Shown in pieces: positions 1 to 9,251 of a stretch of 64,000 nt of DNA (the stretch's first letter is position 1; every line of letters starts with the position of its first letter). A program made the translations under genes and the position numbers. The notes below the pieces were generated by a model, which saw nothing but the letters and a program-made list of their open reading frames with translations, had not been told where the DNA came from and did not search any database. The DNA comes from Acidimicrobiales bacterium. GTDB taxonomy: Bacteria; Actinomycetota; Acidimicrobiia; Acidimicrobiales; CADCSY01. The DNA is taken from NCBI GenBank assembly GCA_035512495.1, contig DATKDW010000058.1:1-64000 (forward strand). The letters are read 5' to 3'.

Positions 1-746
1 TTCCGGCGCACCCGCTCGCCGATCTCCGCGGGCCACGGCAACCCCGAGGTGATGTCGTAGGCGCGGGTGAAGACGGTGTCGTCGCCGTCGCTCTCCACGA
101 TGAGGCGCTTGTGGACGTCGTGCACCTCGACCGCCTCCGGCGTGGCCAGGAAGGCGGTGCCGACCCACGCCCCCTCGGCGCCGGCCATGAGGGCAGCGGC
201 GAGGGTCCGGCCGTCGGCGATGCCGCCGGCAGCGAGCACGGGGACCTCGGGGTGGCGCTCGACGACCCCGGCCAGCAACGGCAGGAGGCTCATCGAGCCG
301 GTGTGGCCTCCGGCCTCGGTGCCCTGGGCGACGATGACGTCGGCACCGGCGTCGACGGCCATGGCAGCACCGTCGAAGGTCTGGACCTGGCACATCACCT
401 TGGCCCCGGCCTCCCTGGCCCGAGCGGCCCACGGCCCAGGGTCGGCGAAGGACAGGGCGACCACCGGTGGGTGCTCGGCCAAGGTGGCGTCGAAGAGCGC
501 CTCGGCGAAGGAGAGGAAGGGCGTGATGAAGCCCACTGCGAACGGCCCATCGGTGGCCGCGCGGATGGCGGCGATCTCGGCGACGACCCACTCGGGTCCC
601 TTGGTCGGGTGCATGGCCCCGAAGGAGCCCAACCCGCCCGCTGCCGTCACCGCGGCGGCCAGCGTCCCGCCGCTGTGCACGGCCATGGGCGCCGACATGA
701 CCGGATGGGCCAGTCCGAACATCTCGGTGAAGCGCGTCTTCATCAT
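1..746 (-). CDS. Nitronate monooxygenase family flavoprotein (C-terminus cut by window edge)
   Basis: Reading leftward from ATG at 746 (a second ATG follows at 743), preceded by GAGGAGG about 5 nt upstream, gives about 248 residues that run off the window. The N-terminus MKTRFTEMFGLAHPVMSAPM, a GGLGSFGAMHP segment, an EAGGHTG motif carrying the usual catalytic His, and AAGGIADGR with GAEGAWVGTAFLATPEA (phosphate-binding part of the FMN TIM barrel) identify the 2-nitropropane dioxygenase / nitronate monooxygenase family. Members oxidise alkyl nitronates with FMN; some act as FMN-dependent enoyl reductases, so the substrate is open. It is divergent from the PPOX gene at 862, and shares redox-cofactor character with that gene and the following nitroreductase. 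Confidence 0.85.
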   Translation of the reverse strand, partial: MMKTRFTEMFGLAHPVMSAPMAVHSGGTLAAAVTAAGGLGSFGAMHPTKGPEWVVAEIAAIRAATDGPFAVGFITPFLSFAEALFDATLAEHPPVVALSFADPGPWAARAREAGAKVMCQVQTFDGAAMAVDAGADVIVAQGTEAGGHTGSMSLLPLLAGVVERHPEVPVLAAGGIADGRTLAAALMAGAEGAWVGTAFLATPEAVEVHDVHKRLIVESDGDDTVFTRAYDITSGLPWPAEIGERVRR

Positions 747-861
747 CAGACCCTCCTCAGGATCGACCCGATCCCAGCGGCCACAGCCTCGCGCCGACGC
801 CGCGTCATCGACCAAGGTCGGTGACCGCGCAGCCCGAGGACGCTCGGGCCAGACTCGTGCC

Positions 862-1329
862 ATGGCCCGAAAGATCGCCCAGAACCGCACCGTCGACCGG
901 CAGGAGCTCCTCGAGTTCCTCGAGCCTCGCCGGAAGCTGATCCTCTCCACCACCCGCTCCGACGGATCGCCGCAGCTCTCCCCTGTCTCCGGTGGCGTCG
1001 ACGCCGAGGGGCGCATCGTCATCTCCACCTATCCGAAGCGAGCCAAGGCGGCCAACCTCCGCAAGCGGCCCGCCGCCTCGGTCTGCGTCGTCTCCGACGA
1101 GTGGAACGGGCCGTGGGTGCAGGTCGACGGCACCGCCGAGGTGCTGGACCTGCCGGAGGCGCTCGAGCCGCTGGTCGAGTACTACCGCCGTCTCGCGGGC
1201 GAGCACCCCGACTGGGACGAATACCGCCAGGCCATGGTCGACCAGGGCAAGTGCCTCATCCGCATCACCATCGACCGCTGGGGCCCCATCGCCACCGGCG
1301 GCTTCCCGCCCGAGCTGGCCGACGAGTGA
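862..1329 (+). CDS. PPOX-class, probable F420-dependent oxidoreductase
   Basis: 155 residues, split-barrel flavin/F420-binding fold. RRKLILSTTRSDGSPQLSPV followed by a strand-turn segment, STYPKRAKAANLRKRP and VQVDGTAEVLDLP match the PPOX-class probable F420-dependent family, which reduces or oxidises small substrates with coenzyme F420 or flavin. The start at ATG 862 (MARKIAQNRTVDRQ) is chosen because the upstream in-frame part is low-complexity Ala/Arg/Pro sequence typical of GC-rich read-through. No Shine-Dalgarno is obvious. The frame is followed after 41 nt by a nitroreductase gene on the same strand. Cofactor preference (F420 versus FMN) is inferred from family and from the FrhB-like protein elsewhere in the window. 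Confidence 0.8.
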   Translation: MARKIAQNRTVDRQELLEFLEPRRKLILSTTRSDGSPQLSPVSGGVDAEGRIVISTYPKRAKAANLRKRPAASVCVVSDEWNGPWVQVDGTAEVLDLPEALEPLVEYYRRLAGEHPDWDEYRQAMVDQGKCLIRITIDRWGPIATGGFPPELADE

Positions 1330-1370
1330 TCGCCGGCGCGCCGACGACCCCGGCAGGTCACACTGAGGTG

Positions 1371-1871
1371 ATGGACGCCCACCAGGCCATCGTCACCAAG
1401 CGCGACACCCGCAGCTACCTGCCCGAGCCGGTGCCCGAGGAGCAGCTCGAGAAGGTGCTGCGATCCGCCCGCATGGCGGGCAGCGCCAAGAACATGCAGC
1501 TCACCCGCCTGGTGGTGGTCACCGACCAGGCCGACCGCGACGGCCTGGCCGAGTGCGGCGACTTCACCTCGTGGATCGGCTCGGCCCCGGTGGTGATCGT
1601 CTTCGTGGTCCCGGCCGAGACGGGGCGGATGTTCGACGTGGGCCGCATGGCCCAGAACCTCATGGTGGCGGCCAACGCCGAGGGCCTGGCCACCTGCCCG
1701 GTCACCTTCCAGCACCAGGGCCGCATCCGCGCCCTCCTCGGAATCCCCGACGATCACGAGGGGACGATGGGCGTCACGTTGGGCCGGCCCGGCCCCCCGT
1801 CGGACAGCCCGCTGAAGAGCAAGCGGGTCGAGCTCGACGACCTCGTGCACCGGGGGCGCTGGCAGGGCTGA
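1371..1871 (+). CDS. Nitroreductase family protein
   Basis: 166 residues starting at ATG 1371 with GAGGTG directly upstream. The N-terminus AIVTKRDTRSYLPEPVPEEQLEKVLRSA is the classic nitroreductase start (KRRSxRxF region, FMN phosphate contacts), then RMAGSAKNMQ, a SAPVVIVFVV strand, DVGRMAQNLMVAANAEGLATCPVT, and a C-terminal LGRPGPP segment corresponding to the family GYP. FMN-dependent NAD(P)H oxidation of nitro or quinone-like compounds is the family role; the substrate cannot be read from sequence. It ends 18 nt before a convergent membrane-protein gene. Short for the family (about 170-220 residues) but all core segments are present. Confidence 0.8.
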   Translation: MDAHQAIVTKRDTRSYLPEPVPEEQLEKVLRSARMAGSAKNMQLTRLVVVTDQADRDGLAECGDFTSWIGSAPVVIVFVVPAETGRMFDVGRMAQNLMVAANAEGLATCPVTFQHQGRIRALLGIPDDHEGTMGVTLGRPGPPSDSPLKSKRVELDDLVHRGRWQG

Positions 1872-1889
1872 GCAGCTCGCGGTGGCCCC

Positions 1890-3101
1890 TTACCTCCGCA
1901 GGCCGAGGTAGACGGTGCGAACGGCCAGCGAACGGCGCACGTCGTCGACCACCACGTCGAAGAACTCCTGGCGGTAGGTGGCGTCGGTGATGGCGTAGAC
2001 GGCGAAGTACAGCGCCGAGAACGAACCGAGGAACACCGACACCCGCACCAGCTGCACGCTCGGCACCACTGCCCTGCCCCAGAGCTGCCAGGTCACCAGC
2101 GCGTCGCCGGGGCTGCCGGTCCAGTGCTCGACGATGGCGGGGGTGATGGTGAGGAGACCGAAGACCATGAAGAACGCTGCGATGGTCAGCCCCACCAGCA
2201 CCACCTGGAGGCCCTGGCTGAACAGCATCACCAGCACCACGTTGGCCCGCTGGCGACCCGACAGCGGGGCGGCCTCCACCGGCGCCACCCGGTCGCACCA
2301 GCCGTCGAGGGGCGATCCCTCGCAGAGGGAAGCGACGTCGTCGGAGGAGGAGAACGCCGACAGGCGCCGGATCTCACTCGGGAGCCGGGCCAGGATGAAG
2401 GCGGTGCCGACGAGGGTGAACAGACCCACGGCCAGGGCGAGGAAGCCGCCCTCGAGCACGGCCGCCACCTGCCACACCTCGGCGTTGATGAAGAGGAAGG
2501 TCATGAACAGCAGCAGCAGCGGCAGGGCGCGTGCCAAGAGGCCGGCCACCGCCCCCAGCTCGCGAGCCGTCTTCACCAGTGCCCAGCGGGTCAGCGGCAA
2601 CAGGGCGTAGCTGGTGACGGCGTAGATGGCGCCGAGCAGGAGGAGGTTGGTCATCGCCACGGCAACGGCGGCCCCGGCCTGGGCGCCGAAGAGGACGTGG
2701 AGGGCGGCGGGAGCCACGACGAACACGGTCAGCTCCACCGGCCCCACCGACTCGGGCCGGGCCAGGGCGGGGCGCCCGCGCAGCCGGTTGACCGCGGCCC
2801 AGGTCCCGAGGAGCAGGCCGACACCTGCCAACAGCACCACCGCGTTGACCGCCGGGTGCCAATCGGTGTTGACGGCGGCGAGCACCTCCACCAGGAAGAT
2901 CACCGTCAGCACCGGCGCCGCCCTGGTGAAGACGTCACGCGCTGCGCTGTAGTCCTCGATGAAGTGCGGGGTGCCGCGCGAGATGAACCACTGCTCGGTG
3001 CGCGCCAGCAGCTCCTCGGTCGGCCGGTCCACCGGCACAGTGTGGTGCCCGCCGCGTCGACCGACGGGCATGCTCGGCACCCCGCCGACGCCGCCGCTCA
3101 T
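1890..3101 (-). CDS. Multi-pass membrane protein of unknown function
   Basis: 403 residues from ATG 3101 (MSGGVGG); a later ATG at 3071 is possible. I do not recognise a family. After a hydrophilic stretch of about 65 residues (with EQWFISRGTPHFIEDY) come about nine hydrophobic segments: VLTVIFLVEVLAAV, AVVLLAGVGLLLG, VELTVFVVAPAALHVLFG, VAVAMTNLLLLGAIYAV, LLARALPLLLLFMTFLF, GFLALAVGLFTLVGTAFIL, VVLVMLFSQGLQVVLVGL and others near the C-terminus. No transporter signature or catalytic motif is visible. Divergent from the SDR gene at 3151 with only 49 nt between starts, so the two may share a control region. Membrane topology is clear; function is unknown. Confidence 0.75.
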   Translation of the reverse strand: MSGGVGGVPSMPVGRRGGHHTVPVDRPTEELLARTEQWFISRGTPHFIEDYSAARDVFTRAAPVLTVIFLVEVLAAVNTDWHPAVNAVVLLAGVGLLLGTWAAVNRLRGRPALARPESVGPVELTVFVVAPAALHVLFGAQAGAAVAVAMTNLLLLGAIYAVTSYALLPLTRWALVKTARELGAVAGLLARALPLLLLFMTFLFINAEVWQVAAVLEGGFLALAVGLFTLVGTAFILARLPSEIRRLSAFSSSDDVASLCEGSPLDGWCDRVAPVEAAPLSGRQRANVVLVMLFSQGLQVVLVGLTIAAFFMVFGLLTITPAIVEHWTGSPGDALVTWQLWGRAVVPSVQLVRVSVFLGSFSALYFAVYAITDATYRQEFFDVVVDDVRRSLAVRTVYLGLRR

Positions 3102-3150
3102 AGGATCCGACCGTCGGTGCCGAGTGGTGCCGACGATACGAGGAGGACCG

Positions 3151-3888
3151 ATGGGCGAGCTCGACGGCAGGGTGGCGATCGTGACGGGGTCGTCGAGCGG
3201 GATCGGCGAGGCCACCGCCCACCGCCTCGCCGGACTCGGCGCCAACGTGGTGGTCAACTCGGCGACGTCGGTCGAGGCCGGCACCGCGGTGGCCGAGTCG
3301 CTGCCCACCGAGTCGACTTACGTCCAGGCCGACATCAGCGACCAGGCCCAGGGCCACGCCCTCGTCGACGCCACCATCGAGCGCTTCGGGCGCCTCGACA
3401 TCCTCGTCAACAACGCCGGGTGGACAACGGTGGTCCCCCACCACGACCTCGACGCCCTCACCGACGACGTCTTCCAGAAGACCGTCGACGTGAACGTGTT
3501 CGGCACGTGGTGGCTGACCATGGCGGCCATGCCCCACCTTCGGGAGTCGCCCGACCCGAGCGTGGTGACGGTCACCTCGATCGCCGGGGTGCGCCCGGTG
3601 GGCTCCTCGATCGCCTACGCCATGAGCAAGGCCGCCCTCAACCACATGACCCTGCTGCTTGCCAAGAGCCACGGGCCGGTGCGGTTCAACGCCGTGGCCC
3701 CCGGGCTGGTGGCCACGCCGTGGACCGCCGACTGGGACGCCCAGCACGCAGCAATCGCCCAGATGGCGCCGCTGAAGCGCTCCGCCACCCCCGATGACTG
3801 CGCCGAGGCCGTCGTCGGCCTGGTCCGCAACGCCTACGTGACCGGCCACGTGCTGGTCGTCGACGGGGGCACCACCCTGGTGATGTGA
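3151..3888 (+). CDS. Short-chain dehydrogenase/reductase (SDR)
   Basis: 245 residues, the standard classical-SDR length. ATG 3151 follows AGGAGG by 4 nt. NAD(P)-binding TGSSSGIG at 12-19, NNAG at 87-90, and the catalytic set Ser143, Tyr156, Lys160 (YAMSK) are intact. C-terminal APGLVATPW and GHVLVVDGGTTLVM are typical of 3-oxoacyl-ACP-reductase-like SDRs. No Asp after strand 2 decides NAD versus NADP with certainty: VVVNSATS suggests NADP. Substrate not assignable. The gene stands alone, 75 nt upstream of the proline-oxidation gene on the same strand. Confidence 0.88.
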   Translation: MGELDGRVAIVTGSSSGIGEATAHRLAGLGANVVVNSATSVEAGTAVAESLPTESTYVQADISDQAQGHALVDATIERFGRLDILVNNAGWTTVVPHHDLDALTDDVFQKTVDVNVFGTWWLTMAAMPHLRESPDPSVVTVTSIAGVRPVGSSIAYAMSKAALNHMTLLLAKSHGPVRFNAVAPGLVATPWTADWDAQHAAIAQMAPLKRSATPDDCAEAVVGLVRNAYVTGHVLVVDGGTTLVM

Positions 3889-3963
3889 CGCGCCGCCGTC
3901 GGGCCACCGACCGGATCCCCAGGGATCCGGCGGATTGGGTGCCGGTTCGGGCAGGCTTGCCCC

Positions 3964-6900
3964 ATGGCCTCCGATGCAAGCGCCATCGACGAGGCAGTGG
4001 CGCTGGCCGCCCGGCTGGTCACCGAGGCCGCCCCCCTGACGACGCCCGACGAGGCGCGGCGGGGCCAGCAGCTGTCACGGCTGGTCGAGGACGAGGCCGG
4101 CCGTCGCCTCACCCTGGCGCTGACCGACGAGGTGCTGCGCATCCGCACCCGTCGCCGCGCCGCCCAGCGCCTCGCCGACCTCGTCGCCGAGCACGGTGCC
4201 CCGTCGTCGCTGCCGCTGCTCGACCGGCTCTCGCTCCAGCTCGGCGCCCGTCTGGCGCCGGCACTGCCGTGGCCGGTGGTGCCGCTGGCCGCCCGGCGCA
4301 TCCGCCAGCAGGTCCGCTCGGTGGTCGTGCCCGCCGAGGAGCCCACCCTCACCCGCCACCTCGAGGCGGTCAGGGCCGAGGGGTCGCGGGTGAACCTCAA
4401 CGTGCTCGGCGAGGCGGTGCTTGGTCACGGCGAGGCGGCCCGGCGCCTTGCCGCCGTGCTGGCCCAGGTGCGGCGGTCCGACGTGGGCTACGCGTCGGTG
4501 AAGCTCTCCTCGATCTGTGCCCAGCTCCAGCCCGTCGCCTTTGACGACGGCGTGACCCGCGCCTCGGCGGCCGTGCGGCGGGTGTTCGACCAGGCAGCCG
4601 CCTCCACGCCCCCGGTCTTCGTCAACCTCGACATGGAGGAGTACCGCGACCTCGAGCTGACGACCTCGGTGTTCCGCCGGGTCCTCGACGAGGCCCCCTA
4701 CGAGCACCTCGACGCCGGGATCGTCCTCCAGGCCTACCTGCCCGACTCCCACGCCGCCCTCGACGACCTCTGCCAGTGGGCCCGTCGCCGCCACGAGCGC
4801 ACCGGGGCGGTCACCAAGGTCCGCCTGGTGAAGGGGGCCAACCTGGCGGTCGAGCGGGCCGAGGCCGAGCTGCACGGCTGGCCCCAGGCGCCCTACGGGT
4901 CGAAGCCCGAGGTCGACGCCAGCTACAAGCGCCTCCTCGACGCCGCCCTCGCCCCGGAGAACGACCCCGCGGTGCGGGTGGGCCTGGCCAGCCACAACCT
5001 CTTCGACGTGGCGTGGGGCCTGGTGCGGGCCCGCCACCTCGACGCCGAGGACCGCCTCGACGTGGAGATGCTCACCGGCATGGCCGCCGCCCAGGCCCGG
5101 GCCGTGGGCAACGTGATCCTCTACACGCCGGTGGTGCGCGACGCCGACCTCGAAGCAGCCATCTCCTACCTCGCCCGCCGCCTCGACGAGAACGCTGCCC
5201 CCGAGAACTTCCTCCGCCACCTCCTCGCCCTGGCGCCGGGCACGCCGGCGTGGGACGAGCAGCGCGACCGCTTCGCCGAGGCGGTGGCCGACCGGACGAT
5301 TGTGTCGACCATCCCCCGCCGGGGCGTCGCCCTCGAGCGACCGGCCGGCGCGGTGTTCACCAACGAACCCGACACCGACGTGGCCGTGGCCGAGGTACGG
5401 GAGCGGATGCTCGAGGTGCTCCGGGCGTGGCGGCCACCGGGCCGCGTGTCGCCGGTGGTCGACGGGGAGGAGGTCGACACCCGTGGGTCGGTCACCGCCG
5501 TCGACCCCTCCACCGGCGCCGCCCTGCACACCTACGGCGTGGCCGACCTCGCCCTGGTCGACCGGACCGTGGTGGCGGCACGCGCCGGCCTGCCCGGGTG
5601 GTCGGCCCGCCCGGCCGCCGAGCGCCGGGCCGTCCTCGACCGGGTGGCCGACGTGGTCGCCGAGCGGCGGTTCGACCTGCTGGCCACCATGGCCCACGAC
5701 GCCGGCAAGACCCTCGCCGAGGGCGACCCCGAGGTGAGCGAGGCCATCGACTTCGCCCGCTCCTACGGCGTCTCGGCCGTGGGGATCGAGTCGCTGGCCG
5801 TCGAGGGGGTGGCCTTCGACCCGCTCGGCGTGGTGGTGGTGGCGGCACCGTGGAACTTCCCCCTCGCCATCCCCCTCGGCGGGGTGGTGGCCGCCCTGGC
5901 CGCCGGCAACACCGTGGTGCTCAAGCCCGCCCCCGAGACGGTCCTCGTCGCCGCCGCCCTGGCCCGAGCGTGCTGGGACGCCGGGGTCCCCGCCGACGCC
6001 TTGCACCTCCTGCCGTGCGAGGACGGCGCCGTGGGCCGCCACCTCATCACCCACCCCGGCGTCGACGGCGTGATCCTCACCGGCGCCCACGCCACGGCGA
6101 TGCGATTCCTGTCGTGGCGGCTTGACCTGCACCTGCTGGCGGAGACGAGCGGCAAGAACGCCATGGTGATCACCGAGGCCGCCGACCTCGACGCCGCGGT
6201 GCGCGACCTGGCCCACTCCGCCTTCAGCCACGCCGGCCAGAAGTGCTCGGCCACCAGCCTCGCCATCGTGGAGGCGAGCGTCTACGACGACCCCCGCTTC
6301 CGCCGCCAGCTCGACGACGCCGTCACCAGCCTCGCCGTGGGCGCGTCCACCGACCCGGCCACGGTGGTCGGTCCGCTGATCCGCCCGCCCGAGGGGCCGC
6401 TGTCCGACGCGCTGCTCCACCTCGACGAGGGCGAGGAGTGGCTGGTGGCCCCGGCGAGCCTCGATGCCCACGGGTTGCGCTGGCGGCCGGGGGTGAAGCT
6501 CGGGGTGCGCCCCGGCTCGACGTTCCACCTCACCGAGGTCTTCGGCCCCGTCCTCGGGGTGATGCGCGCCGACGACCTCGACCACGCGGTTGCGCTGCAG
6601 AACGCCCCGCCGTACGGGCTCACCGGCGGCATCCACTCGCTCGACCCGGCCGAGGTGCGCCGGTGGCTGGCCGCGGTGGAGGTGGGCAACGCCTACGTGA
6701 ACCGCACGACCACCGGCGCGGTGGTGCGCCGCCAGCCCTTCGGCGGCTGGAAGCGGTCGTCTGTGGGGCCCACGGCCAAGGCGGGCGGGCCCGACTACGT
6801 GGCCTCCCTCGGCTGGTGGCGTCCCACCGCGACGCCCACCGTCGAGGCGGCCGCCGCCTCCTACGCCGACTGGTGGGAGCGGCACTTCGCCCTCGAGCAC

Positions 6901-7329
6901 GACCCCACCGGCCTGCGGGTTGAGCGCAACGTGCTGCGCTACCGGCCGCTGCGCCACGTCGTGGTGCGGGTCGATGCCGATATCGACGAGGTGAGCGTGG
7001 CCCTCGTGGCCGAGGCCGCCCGCGTCACCGGCACCTCCGTGGAGCTCTCGGTGCCGTCACCGCGCTCGGGTGTGGACGCGGTGGTGGAGGACGACGACGT
7101 CCTCGCCGCCCGCCTTGTCCACACCGGCGCCGAGCGCCTGCGGTACCTGGGCGAGCCGCCGACCTCGGTGCTCGCCGCCGCCCACCGGGCCGGCATCACC
7201 GTCGACCGCCAGCCCGTCGTGGGCCACGGCCGCGTCGAGCTGTTCCGCTGGGTGCGCGAGCAGGCGGTGGCGCTCACCGCCCACCGCTACGGCACCGTGC
7301 TGCCCGCCTCGGCCACCCGCCTGACCTAG
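3964..7329 (+). CDS. putA: Bifunctional proline dehydrogenase / L-glutamate gamma-semialdehyde dehydrogenase
   Basis: 1121 residues. The N-terminal half is an FAD-dependent proline dehydrogenase barrel: VKLSSICAQL, VNLDMEEYRDLELT, VLQAYLPDS, VRLVKGAN and LASHN. The second half is an aldehyde dehydrogenase with VVAAPWNFPLAIPLGG, LAETSGKN (general base Glu), HAGQKCSA (nucleophile Cys) and EVFGPVLGV. About 150 further residues with LRYRPLRHVVVRVDAD and REQAVALTAHRYG form the C-terminal extension seen in long actinobacterial PutA-like proteins. The enzyme converts proline to P5C and then to glutamate, with substrate passing between sites. No N-terminal ribbon-helix-helix DNA-binding domain is present, so it is not the self-repressing enterobacterial type. 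ATG 3964 is chosen as the first in-frame start before homology. Confidence 0.93.
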   Translation: MASDASAIDEAVALAARLVTEAAPLTTPDEARRGQQLSRLVEDEAGRRLTLALTDEVLRIRTRRRAAQRLADLVAEHGAPSSLPLLDRLSLQLGARLAPALPWPVVPLAARRIRQQVRSVVVPAEEPTLTRHLEAVRAEGSRVNLNVLGEAVLGHGEAARRLAAVLAQVRRSDVGYASVKLSSICAQLQPVAFDDGVTRASAAVRRVFDQAAASTPPVFVNLDMEEYRDLELTTSVFRRVLDEAPYEHLDAGIVLQAYLPDSHAALDDLCQWARRRHERTGAVTKVRLVKGANLAVERAEAELHGWPQAPYGSKPEVDASYKRLLDAALAPENDPAVRVGLASHNLFDVAWGLVRARHLDAEDRLDVEMLTGMAAAQARAVGNVILYTPVVRDADLEAAISYLARRLDENAAPENFLRHLLALAPGTPAWDEQRDRFAEAVADRTIVSTIPRRGVALERPAGAVFTNEPDTDVAVAEVRERMLEVLRAWRPPGRVSPVVDGEEVDTRGSVTAVDPSTGAALHTYGVADLALVDRTVVAARAGLPGWSARPAAERRAVLDRVADVVAERRFDLLATMAHDAGKTLAEGDPEVSEAIDFARSYGVSAVGIESLAVEGVAFDPLGVVVVAAPWNFPLAIPLGGVVAALAAGNTVVLKPAPETVLVAAALARACWDAGVPADALHLLPCEDGAVGRHLITHPGVDGVILTGAHATAMRFLSWRLDLHLLAETSGKNAMVITEAADLDAAVRDLAHSAFSHAGQKCSATSLAIVEASVYDDPRFRRQLDDAVTSLAVGASTDPATVVGPLIRPPEGPLSDALLHLDEGEEWLVAPASLDAHGLRWRPGVKLGVRPGSTFHLTEVFGPVLGVMRADDLDHAVALQNAPPYGLTGGIHSLDPAEVRRWLAAVEVGNAYVNRTTTGAVVRRQPFGGWKRSSVGPTAKAGGPDYVASLGWWRPTATPTVEAAAASYADWWERHFALEHDPTGLRVERNVLRYRPLRHVVVRVDADIDEVSVALVAEAARVTGTSVELSVPSPRSGVDAVVEDDDVLAARLVHTGAERLRYLGEPPTSVLAAAHRAGITVDRQPVVGHGRVELFRWVREQAVALTAHRYGTVLPASATRLT

Positions 7330-7423
7330 GGCCCGGCGGGGGTCATCGCGACACGGCCGCGGCGTGGCAAACGGCAGCGTCGTAGGTTGGCCTTCGAGGC
7401 ACTCACCACCGAGGAGACAGCCC

Positions 7424-8392
7424 ATGCCTGAGCGCACCATCGCCGTCAACGGCGTCGAGCTCAACGTCGTCGACGAGGGGAGCGGGCCGCCGGTCATCTT
7501 CGCCCACGGCTTCCCCGAGCTGTCGTACTCGTGGCGCCACCAGCTGCCCGCGGTGGCCGCCGCCGGCCACCGGGCCGTGGCGCCCGACCAACGGGGCTAC
7601 GGGCGGTCGAGCCGGCCCGAAGCGATCGAGGACTACGACATCCTCCACCTCACCGACGACCTCATCTACGTGCTCGACGACCTCAACGAGGACAAGGCCG
7701 TCTTCGTCGGCCACGACTGGGGCTCCATCGTGGTGTGGCAGCTGTCGCTGCTCCACCCCGACCGCGTCGCCGGCGTGGTGGGCATGAGCGTGCCCTTCCT
7801 GCCGCGCGGGCCCATGCCCCCGGTGCAGCTCATGCGCCAGGTCTTCGCCGACATGTTCTTCTACATCCTCTACTTCCAGGAGCCAGGGGTGGCCGACGCC
7901 GATCTCGGAGCCGACCCGGCGACCACCATGCGGCGCATGCTCGCCGGCGTGCGGCTCGACGGCGACCCGGGGTCCGCCGTGGCGAAGATGTCGGCCAACG
8001 ACGGCCGCGGCTTCGTCGACCGACTGCCCGAGCCCGACCGCCTGCCCGACTGGCTCAGCCAAGCCGAGCTCGACCACTACGTGGCCGAGTTCACCCGCAC
8101 CGGGTTCACCGGCGGCATCAACTGGTACCGCAACTTCGACCGCAACTGGGAGCTCACGCCCCAGCTCGATGGGGCAAAGGTGGAGGTGCCGTCGCTGTTC
8201 ATCGGCGGCACCCTCGACCCCGTGCTCGTCATGAGCCCGCCCGCCGCCCAGGACGAGTGGCTCACCGACCACCGTGGCACCGTGCTCATCGACGACGCCG
8301 GTCACTGGGTGCAACAAGAGAAGCCGGACGAGGTCAACGCGGCCCTCCTCGGCTTCCTCGAATCACTTCGCGGCGATGGGGACTGGTCTTGA
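7424..8392 (+). CDS. Epoxide-hydrolase-like alpha/beta hydrolase
   Basis: 322 residues from ATG 7424, with GAGGAG 7 nt upstream. HGFPE (oxyanion region, residues 28-32), GHDWGS with nucleophile Asp98, DQRGYGRSSRP, and the DDAGHW segment with catalytic His294 are the hallmarks of soluble epoxide hydrolases. Cap-region tyrosines that polarise the epoxide are available in ILYFQEPG and NWYRNFDRNW. GTLDPV supplies the acid. The enzyme likely hydrolyses an epoxide to a diol; haloalkane dehalogenase is less likely because the HGFPE and cap-Tyr pattern is epoxide-hydrolase-like. A TAGGTT -10-like element lies at 7383-7388. Confidence 0.85.
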   Translation: MPERTIAVNGVELNVVDEGSGPPVIFAHGFPELSYSWRHQLPAVAAAGHRAVAPDQRGYGRSSRPEAIEDYDILHLTDDLIYVLDDLNEDKAVFVGHDWGSIVVWQLSLLHPDRVAGVVGMSVPFLPRGPMPPVQLMRQVFADMFFYILYFQEPGVADADLGADPATTMRRMLAGVRLDGDPGSAVAKMSANDGRGFVDRLPEPDRLPDWLSQAELDHYVAEFTRTGFTGGINWYRNFDRNWELTPQLDGAKVEVPSLFIGGTLDPVLVMSPPAAQDEWLTDHRGTVLIDDAGHWVQQEKPDEVNAALLGFLESLRGDGDWS

Positions 8393-8477
8393 CCGGACCC
8401 ACGCCGGGTGGGCCTCACCGCCTGGGGCGCCGTCGGCGGACCACGACGTGGAGGGCGAAGCACGACCCGCCGCGACG

Positions 8478-8507
8478 CTGACCGGTGCCCGCCGGGGCTC
8501 GTAGGCT
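8478..8507 (+). promoter_or_regulatory. Putative leaderless promoter of the crotonase gene
   Basis: CTGACC (8478-8483, four of six matches to TTGACA), an 18-nt spacer and TAGGCT (8502-8507). The -10 ends 7 nt before ATG 8515, so transcription would begin at or next to the start codon. No Shine-Dalgarno is present. Confidence 0.45.
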
Positions 8508-8514
8508 CCCCGGC

Positions 8515-9231
8515 ATGTCCGACACGACAGCCGCCGACCCGGTCACCTGCACGATCGAGGACGGCGTCGCCGTCCTGCGACTCGACGACGGCAAGGTCAA
8601 CGTCATCAGCCACCGGGTGATCGAGCTGGTCGGCGCCGGCCTCGACCGAGCCCTCGAGGAGGCCACGGCGGTGGCCATCGTGGGCCGGGAGGGCAAGCTC
8701 TGCGCCGGCTTCGACCTGGCCGAGATGACCGCCGGCGCCGAGGCTGCCGGAGCGCTGGTGGGCTCGGGCGGCAGGCTCCTCATGCGCATCTACGGCCACC
8801 CCCAGCCGGTGGTGATCGCGGTCACCGGCCACGCCCTGGCCGCCGGCGCCCTGCTCACCCTGTCGTGCGACACCCGCATCGGTGCCGACGTACCGGCCAA
8901 GATCGGCCTCAACGAGACGGCCATCGGCATGGGCCTGCCCGACTTCGCCATCGAGCTGGCCAGCGCCCGCCTCTCCCCCGCCCACCTCACCCGAAGCGCG
9001 GTCCAGGCCGAGATCTACGACCCTGCCGGCGCGGTGGAGGCCGGCTACCTCGACCGGGTGGTGCCAGCGGCCGACTGCGTGCCCGAGGCCGTCGCCGAGG
9101 CAGCACGCCTCGGCCAGCTCCCCGGCGGCCCCTACCGCCACACCAAGCTCACACTGCGCCAGCCCATGATCGACCGCGTCCTCGCCCGCCTCGACGCCGA
9201 CATGGCCAGCGTCGCCGCCTCCGTGACCTGA
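8515..9231 (+). CDS. Enoyl-CoA hydratase/isomerase (crotonase) family protein
   Basis: 238 residues from ATG 8515. Crotonase features: LDDGKVNVIS near the N-terminus, GREGKLCAGFDLAEM (oxyanion region, CoA binding), VTGHALAAGALLTLSCDTRIG, and KIGLNETAIGM, where Glu occupies the catalytic side of the active site. Shorter than most hydratases (about 260), with a truncated C-terminal helix region, which is common in crotonase-like proteins acting as enoyl-CoA isomerases. Exact reaction cannot be assigned. Promoter looks leaderless and a strong hairpin follows the stop, so it is probably monocistronic. Confidence 0.85.
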   Translation: MSDTTAADPVTCTIEDGVAVLRLDDGKVNVISHRVIELVGAGLDRALEEATAVAIVGREGKLCAGFDLAEMTAGAEAAGALVGSGGRLLMRIYGHPQPVVIAVTGHALAAGALLTLSCDTRIGADVPAKIGLNETAIGMGLPDFAIELASARLSPAHLTRSAVQAEIYDPAGAVEAGYLDRVVPAADCVPEAVAEAARLGQLPGGPYRHTKLTLRQPMIDRVLARLDADMASVAASVT

Positions 9232-9251
9232 CCGACCGGAGCCACCGCGCT

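Noticed and set aside
4075-6957. A 960-residue minus-strand open frame opposite putA
   Set aside because: His/Gly/Arg-rich antisense shadow; the plus-strand frame has intact PRODH and ALDH motifs.
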